From the NCBI GenBank assembly GCA_035649895.1, contig DASRIS010000195.1, positions 1 to 8,920 of the forward strand: DNA of 8,920 nucleotides, given 5' to 3'. Made by a program: the position numbers and the translations under genes. This document shows, piece after piece, positions 5,925 through 8,920 of this stretch (its first letter is position 1; the number at the start of each line of letters is the position of its first letter). The notes under the pieces were generated by a model. The model made no database searches. It was given only the letters and a program-made list of their open reading frames with translations, and was not told the origin of the DNA. Source of the stretch: DASSUC01 sp035649895. GTDB lineage: Bacteria; Actinomycetota; Actinomycetes; Mycobacteriales; Micromonosporaceae.

Positions 5925-6337
5925 GGAGTGAGTGGCGCCTGTTCGGCCTGGTCGCCGCGTTCCTGTTCGTCGCGGCCGGGGTCTACTGGTGGTGGACGGA
6001 CGTGGAGCTGGCCCAGGGGGCCGACTACATCGGCACGATCGCGCTGATCCTCTCCGGACTGCTGTGCCTGATGTGCGGCGGCTACTTCTGGTTCGTCTCG
6101 CGCCGCGTCTTCCCGCGCCCCGAGGACCGGGACGACGCCGAGGTGGCCGAGGGCGCTGGCGAGATCGGCTTCTTCAGCCCGGGTAGCTACTGGCCGTTCG
6201 GCATGGCGCTCGCCGCGGTCACCACCGGGCTCGGCCTGGTCTACCTCCAGTGGTGGCTGGTGGCTGCGGGCCTCATCGCCGTGCTGCTCGGCACCGGTGG
6301 CCTGCTGTTCGAGTACTACACCGGCACGCGCCGCTAG
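5921..6337 (+). CDS. ctaF: Actinobacterial cytochrome c oxidase subunit IV
   Basis: A 138-aa membrane protein with four predicted helices (about 6-25, 36-60, 91-109, 112-131) and an acidic loop between the second and third (PRPEDRDDAEVAEGAGE). The loop is followed by GFFSPGSYWPFGMAL, which is characteristic of the actinobacterial CtaF family. It is a small structural subunit of the aa3 oxidase, placed in the bcc-aa3 supercomplex of actinobacteria. The GTG start 5921-5923 overlaps the ctaC stop (GTGA) and has GGGGAG at 5909-5914. Length and helix count match the family. No further oxidase gene follows within the window. Confidence 0.93.
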   Translation: MRSEWRLFGLVAAFLFVAAGVYWWWTDVELAQGADYIGTIALILSGLLCLMCGGYFWFVSRRVFPRPEDRDDAEVAEGAGEIGFFSPGSYWPFGMALAAVTTGLGLVYLQWWLVAAGLIAVLLGTGGLLFEYYTGTRR

Positions 6338-6362
6338 AGCACAGTGGCTGGAGCTGCTGCTC
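6337..6362 (+). terminator. Weak hairpin at the end of ctaF
   Basis: GAGCACAG at 6337-6344 can pair with CTG 6354-6356 and TGCTC 6358-6362, leaving one bulged C and a 9-nt loop. It begins at the last base of the ctaF stop codon and may mark the end of the ctaC-ctaF transcript. The stem is short and there is no T-tract, so this is tentative. Confidence 0.3.
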
Positions 6363-6633
6363 AAGGCGAAGAAGGCAGGGGCGAGCCGAGGCGAACCAAC
6401 CTGACCAGAGGCTGGTAACCGGCCGGACGCCGAGTGTCACTCCAAGGTCGTGTACCTGGCTGTCACTGTCGGGCCGGCGGCGTACGGGGCCGGCAGGTGG
6501 GTTATGGCAACGGCGCTCAAGCGGCCTTTGACTAGTTCGGCCACAGAAGCGCGTACCCCGGGCCTTTGCCGGTGGACGCGCGCGGGTACGCCTGCTGGCC
6601 GGTGTGGATGAGCTGGGCAGCGAGGGGCAGAAT

Positions 6634-6676
6634 GCGGCAGGACAGCTTCTTCGGCGCGGCAGGGCAGCTTCTTTGG
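6634..6676. repeat. Direct repeat, 2 x 21 bp at 22-bp period
   Basis: Two copies, 6634-6654 and 6656-6676, match at 19 of 21 positions and share GCGGCAG then GCAGCTTCTT-like text (the first copy reads ACAGCTTCTTCGG, the second GCAGCTTCTTTGG). They lie in the geneless stretch after ctaF. Function is unknown. Confidence 0.7.
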
Positions 6677-6789
6677 CTTGGTGAGGGTGCGCGCTGGCGA
6701 GAGGGCGAGACCGGGTAGCCTTGCGTATTGTAGGGTTTTTACCCCTTTGTCCTCATAGAGCTGGAGGCTCCTCTCAACAACAGTTGCTT

Positions 6790-6864
6790 GATCAAATCGG
6801 TTTCAGTGGAAATGGCCCTATCTGGCCCGCAGATGACCCCAATATCCGTGATATTGATTTGATC
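6790..6864. promoter_or_regulatory. Nested inverted repeats in an AT-richer island (operator-like)
   Basis: AATATCCGTGATATT at 6841-6855 is a perfect 6-bp inverted repeat around CGT. It is enclosed on the right side of a second inverted pair: GATCAAATC 6790-6798 and GATTTGATC 6856-6864. The local base composition is clearly more AT-rich than the rest of the window. The shape is that of a dimeric repressor operator or an element end, but no promoter or gene start next to it is convincing. Confidence 0.4.
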
Positions 6865-7275
6865 TTGGATCGCCCGCCGGCAAGCCCGGCACTGGGGCGG
6901 CTCACCCGTCCCCGCGCGACCCTGGAGGCTGAGGGGCGGCCAAGGAATGGCCTGACCATGCGGACACGTCGCGCCAGATCTGTGCCACTCGACGACGCGC
7001 GCTTCAGGCGTCCAGGAGCAGCTCCACGGCCACCCGCAGCAGGCCGCACCGCCCCGGTGTCCTCCAGCAGGTACTGCTTGTTGGACCTGCGGATGGTGAA
7101 CCAGGCCAAAAGGCACTGCGCCGAGCCTGCCCGCTTCAAGGTAAGCGCGTACAAGTTCGAGCTAGGTGGATACGTCGGGCGGCAAGGTAGCTGTGCAGCG
7201 GCTAGGGAAAATGTCAGTGCCGCGCTCGGTGCGTCCTGGACCGTGTGCCGTCGGGCAGTGGTGTGCGGCGGCACG

Positions 7276-7533
7276 CTAGGCGGCGCGGCGGCGTGGGGTG
7301 GGGCCGGCGGGGCGTACCTCGGGCGCGGAGTGGGTGACCCGCTTAGGATGAGTGACCCGCGATGTGCGGATGACCCGGACCGGCCCGACCAGCAGCGCAT
7401 GGCCGCAGACCACGCAGGCGAGCTCGGCGCACTCCTGGCCGGTGCACTCGGGGCCGTGGTCGTCCCCGCAGGGCGGCTGCTCGAACGGCCTGCTCGCCCC
7501 GCACGGCTCGCAGTAAAGCTCGACGGTGCGCAC
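7276..7533 (-). CDS. Small cysteine-rich, zinc-ribbon-like protein
   Basis: An 85-aa product starts at GTG 7531-7533 with a strong ribosome site (GGAGG on the minus strand, complement at 7539-7543, 5-nt spacing). The N-terminal half has CEPC (Cys8, Cys11) and CVVC (Cys40, Cys43), a spacing typical of zinc ribbons, plus further cysteines at 22, 30 and 35 and His26. The text SRPFEQPPCGDDHGPEC between the knuckles resembles small zinc-ribbon proteins common in Micromonosporaceae, as far as I can recall. The C-terminal 30 residues are basic, with a short internal repeat (SRVTHPKRVTHS), and look disordered. Function is unknown: nucleic-acid or metal binding are possibilities. It stands alone, convergent with nothing obvious and divergent from the DGPF gene 251 bp away. 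Confidence 0.65.
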   Translation of the reverse strand: MRTVELYCEPCGASRPFEQPPCGDDHGPECTGQECAELACVVCGHALLVGPVRVIRTSRVTHPKRVTHSAPEVRPAGPTPRRRAA

Positions 7534-7632
7534 CGCAACCTCCAGCTGGCTCGAACTACACGGCTGTAACTTCGCGTGCTACCAGCTCAGCGTGCCACTG
7601 GCCGGCTCGGAGCGCAGGGAGGTGGGCCGGCG

Positions 7633-7662
7633 TGTCCCGCGTCTGGTCGCCCTGTCCCGCGT
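7633..7662. repeat. Short direct repeat upstream of the DGPF promoter
   Basis: TGTCCCGCGT occurs at 7633-7642 and again at 7653-7662, a 20-bp period. It lies in the 251-bp divergent gap between the zinc-ribbon gene and the DGPF gene. Two copies at about two helical turns could be a regulator site, but chance is not excluded in GC-rich DNA. Confidence 0.35.
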
Positions 7663-7714
7663 GTTGCCCGCCCGCGTTGGCGCCCGGCCTATCTTGAAAA
7701 AATCTTGACGCGGA

Positions 7715-7741
7715 TGTCGAACTCGCGGTCTGCCGTTCGAC
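7715..7741 (+). promoter_or_regulatory. ECF42-type sigma promoter for the DGPF gene
   Basis: TGTCGA at 7715-7720 and CGAC at 7738-7741 are separated by 17 bp and lie 44 bp ahead of the ATG at 7785. As I recall, published work on ECF42 sigma factors in Streptomyces reported TGTCGA at -35 and CGA(T/C)-like -10 motifs upstream of DGPF genes; this site fits both elements and the spacing. An ECF42-like sigma factor is encoded immediately downstream, so the unit is probably autoregulated. A housekeeping-like TTGACG sits at 7705-7710, but there is no matching -10 at the right distance. Confidence 0.68.
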
Positions 7742-7784
7742 GCACTGGTAGAAAGCTCAACCACACCCGAGAAGGAGTACACCG

Positions 7785-8213
7785 ATGCGGTTCATGGTCA
7801 TGATCAAGTCGAACGAGGACACCGAGGCTGGCGTCATGCCGAGCGAGGAGCTCCTCACCGAGATGGGCAAGTACAACGAGGAGCTGACCAAGGCCGGCGT
7901 CATGCTCGCCGGCGAGGGGCTGCACCCCAGCTCCAAGGGCGCCCGGGTGCGGTTCTCGGGCAAGCAGCGGACCGTTGTCGACGGGCCGTTCACCGAGGCC
8001 AAGGAGCTGGTCGCCGGCTTCTGGCTGATCCAGGTCAAGTCCAAGGAAGAGGCGATCGAGTGGGTCAAGCGCTGCCCTAACCCGCTCGAAGGCGAGGCCG
8101 AGATCGAGATCCGCCAGGTCTTCGAGGCGGAGGACTTCGGCCCCGAGCTCACTCCTGAGCTCCGGGAGCAGGAGGAGCGCCTGCGCGCCGAGCTCGCCCA
8201 GCGGCAGCAGTAG
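7785..8213 (+). CDS. DGPF-domain (YCII-related) protein
   Basis: A 142-aa protein beginning MRFMVMIKSNEDTEAG, with the signature VVDGPFTEAKELVAGFWLI at about 64-82 that defines the DGPF family, followed by KSKEEAIEWVKRCP. The C-terminal 25 residues are a charged helix (PELREQEERLRAELAQRQQ) that extends past the usual domain. These are cytoplasmic dimeric ferredoxin-like-fold proteins related to YCII; their chemistry is not established, but they are encoded next to ECF42 sigma factors and are their usual targets. ATG 7785 has AAGGAG at 7772-7777 (7-nt spacing). The sigma gene starts 57 bp downstream, separated by a strong hairpin. Confidence 0.92.
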   Translation: MRFMVMIKSNEDTEAGVMPSEELLTEMGKYNEELTKAGVMLAGEGLHPSSKGARVRFSGKQRTVVDGPFTEAKELVAGFWLIQVKSKEEAIEWVKRCPNPLEGEAEIEIRQVFEAEDFGPELTPELREQEERLRAELAQRQQ

Positions 8214-8246
8214 CAACGACAGGGCCGGTGCCGGTTTGGCGGCCAT

Positions 8247-8274
8247 CCACCCACCTGCTTAGGTAGGTGGGTGG
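8247..8274 (+). promoter_or_regulatory. Hairpin covering the ribosome site and start of the sigma gene
   Basis: CCACCCACCT 8247-8256 pairs perfectly with AGGTGGGTGG 8265-8274 around an 8-nt loop. The 3' arm contains the GTG start (8271-8273) and part of the purine-rich AGGTAGG (8261-8267) that would serve as Shine-Dalgarno. In mRNA this would hide the start. It could act as a translational brake on the sigma factor, or as an attenuator/terminator after the DGPF gene. Confidence 0.65.
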
Positions 8275-8920
8275 CGGCTTCCGACGCGCGGCGCGCGATT
8301 GAGGCGGTCTGGCGGATCGAGTCGGCCAGGATCATCGCCGGAGTGACGCGGATCGTACGCGACGTCGGGCTGGCCGAGGAGCTTGCGCAGGACGCGCTGG
8401 TCGCGGCTCTGGAACGGTGGCCAGAGTCGGGCGTCCCGGACAACCCGGGCGCCTGGCTCATGGCCACCGCCAAGCATCGGGCGATCGACCTGGTACGCCG
8501 CAACGTCCGGCTGGAGCAGCGGCGTGGCGAGCTGGGCCGGGACATCGAGACCCGAACTGAGCTGGTCGCCCCGTCTCCCGAAGCCGCAGTCACCGACATC
8601 GACGACGTCGATGACGACCTGCTGCGGCTGGTCTTCATCTCCTGTCATCCGGTGCTCACCACCGAGGCGCGCGTGGCGCTCACGCTCCGCCTGCTCGGCG
8701 GGCTGACCACGGCCGAGATCGCGCGGGCGTTCCTGGCGCCGGAGCCCACTGTGGCCCAGCGCATCGTGCGCGCCAAGCGGACCCTCGCACAGGCGAAGGT
8801 CCCGTTCGAGGTGCCGTACGGGGCTGACCGGGCCGAGCGGCTCTCGTCGGTGCTCGAGGTGATCTATCTGGTCTTCAACGAGGGCTACTCCGCGACCGCG
8901 GGCGACGACTGGGTCCGCCC
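8271..8920 (+). CDS. ECF42-type RNA polymerase sigma factor (3'-truncated by window)
   Basis: The first 216 residues are present. Sigma region 2 runs from about 11 to 80 (EAVWRIESARIIAGVTRIVRD, shortened here as EAVWRIESAR, then AEELAQDALVAALERWP and NPGAWLMATAKHRAIDLVRR). Region 4 spans about 115-175 (LRLVFISCHPVL, then ARVALTLRLLGGLTTAEIAR and PTVAQRIVRAKR, the DNA-reading helix-turn-helix). The start of the C-terminal extension typical of ECF42 follows (LSSVLEVIYLVFNEGYSAT, 191-209). That extension contains TPR-like repeats in the family, but lies beyond the window. It would redirect RNA polymerase to promoters such as the one ahead of the DGPF gene. No anti-sigma factor is seen. GTG 8271 is the only start that gives the standard N-terminus; no in-frame start lies just upstream, and the ribosome site is weak and inside a hairpin. 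Confidence 0.92.
   Translation, partial: MAASDARRAIEAVWRIESARIIAGVTRIVRDVGLAEELAQDALVAALERWPESGVPDNPGAWLMATAKHRAIDLVRRNVRLEQRRGELGRDIETRTELVAPSPEAAVTDIDDVDDDLLRLVFISCHPVLTTEARVALTLRLLGGLTTAEIARAFLAPEPTVAQRIVRAKRTLAQAKVPFEVPYGADRAERLSSVLEVIYLVFNEGYSATAGDDWVR

Larger units (their letters stand above)
6338..7275. other. About 0.94 kb with no convincing gene
   Basis: Frames of up to about 280 codons are open here on both strands, but they lack good ribosome sites, run through low-complexity Arg/Pro/Gly text and resemble no family I know. Contents I can point to are a 22-bp-period direct repeat (6634-6676), an AT-richer island around 6720-6870 with inverted repeats, and on the minus strand around 7004-7139 a protein-like stretch split between two frames (SNKQYLLED in one, LLRVAVELLLDA then stop in another). 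The region may be decayed accessory DNA between the oxidase genes and the next genes. Confidence 0.5.

Noticed and set aside
6739..7116. 125-codon minus-strand frame with CRAC and a protein-like C-terminus (DQINITDIGVICGP)
   Set aside because: Part of it reads plausibly, but there is no ribosome site, the opposite strand is equally protein-like, and no family is recognised. It is kept only as part of the possible debris.
6721..7569. 282-codon plus-strand frame starting with TTG
   Set aside because: No ribosome site, composition drifts along its length, and its 3' part is antisense to the zinc-ribbon gene, which has a strong ribosome site and CxxC motifs.
7705..7733. Housekeeping promoter TTGACG ahead of the DGPF gene
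   Set aside because: The -35 looks good, but the hexamer 17 bp downstream (GTCTGC) is not a -10; the overlapping TGTCGA/CGAC ECF site fits better.

Overview
The window looks like chromosomal DNA of a high-GC actinobacterium, most likely Micromonosporaceae (a Micromonospora/Salinispora-type genome). The reasons are strongly GC-ending codons, frequent GTG starts, 4-bp GTGA/ATGA gene overlaps, actinobacterial ctaC-ctaF oxidase genes facing a cysteine desulfurase/TusA pair, and a DGPF-protein/ECF42-type sigma factor pair. The family assignment is inference; phylum-level placement is firmer.

Layout. (1) 2-136: the C-terminal end of an unidentified, C-rich gene, followed by a strong hairpin and a short 15-16 bp tandem repeat. 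(2) 243-2430 (+): a tightly overlapping cluster made of a possible 31-codon leader ORF, a single-chain electron transfer flavoprotein in which EtfB is fused to EtfA (608 aa), and a 90-aa protein of unknown function. (3) 2525-3280 (-): a TesB/4HBT_3-type double-hotdog acyl-CoA thioesterase, convergent with the ETF cluster. (4) 3469-4889 (-): a cysteine desulfurase and a TusA-type sulfur carrier overlapping by 4 bp. The last codons and stop of tusA lie inside a 4 x 20 bp tandem repeat. (5) 5037-6337 (+): ctaC (CuA subunit II, lipoprotein) and ctaF (actinobacterial subunit IV) of the aa3 cytochrome c oxidase, divergent from the desulfurase and with no ctaD between or just after them. (6) 6338-7275: about 0.94 kb without a convincing gene, containing short repeats, an AT-richer island with an operator-like palindrome, and possible gene debris. 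(7) 7276-7533 (-): a small cysteine-rich, zinc-ribbon-like protein. (8) 7715-8920 (+): a DGPF (YCII-related) protein followed by an ECF42-type sigma factor that runs off the window. The DGPF gene is preceded by a match to the ECF42 target promoter, and the sigma start codon is buried in a perfect 10-bp hairpin.

How the parts could work together. The ETF fusion would take electrons from an unidentified flavin dehydrogenase. The thioesterase hydrolyses acyl-CoAs, so both could touch acyl-CoA metabolism, although they are not co-transcribed. The desulfurase hands persulfide sulfur to TusA. ctaC/ctaF belong to the respiratory terminal oxidase. The sigma/DGPF pair is probably a self-contained regulatory unit. 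The parts most worth a second look are the fused ETF with its two small overlapping ORFs, and the promoter plus start-site hairpin of the sigma/DGPF unit.
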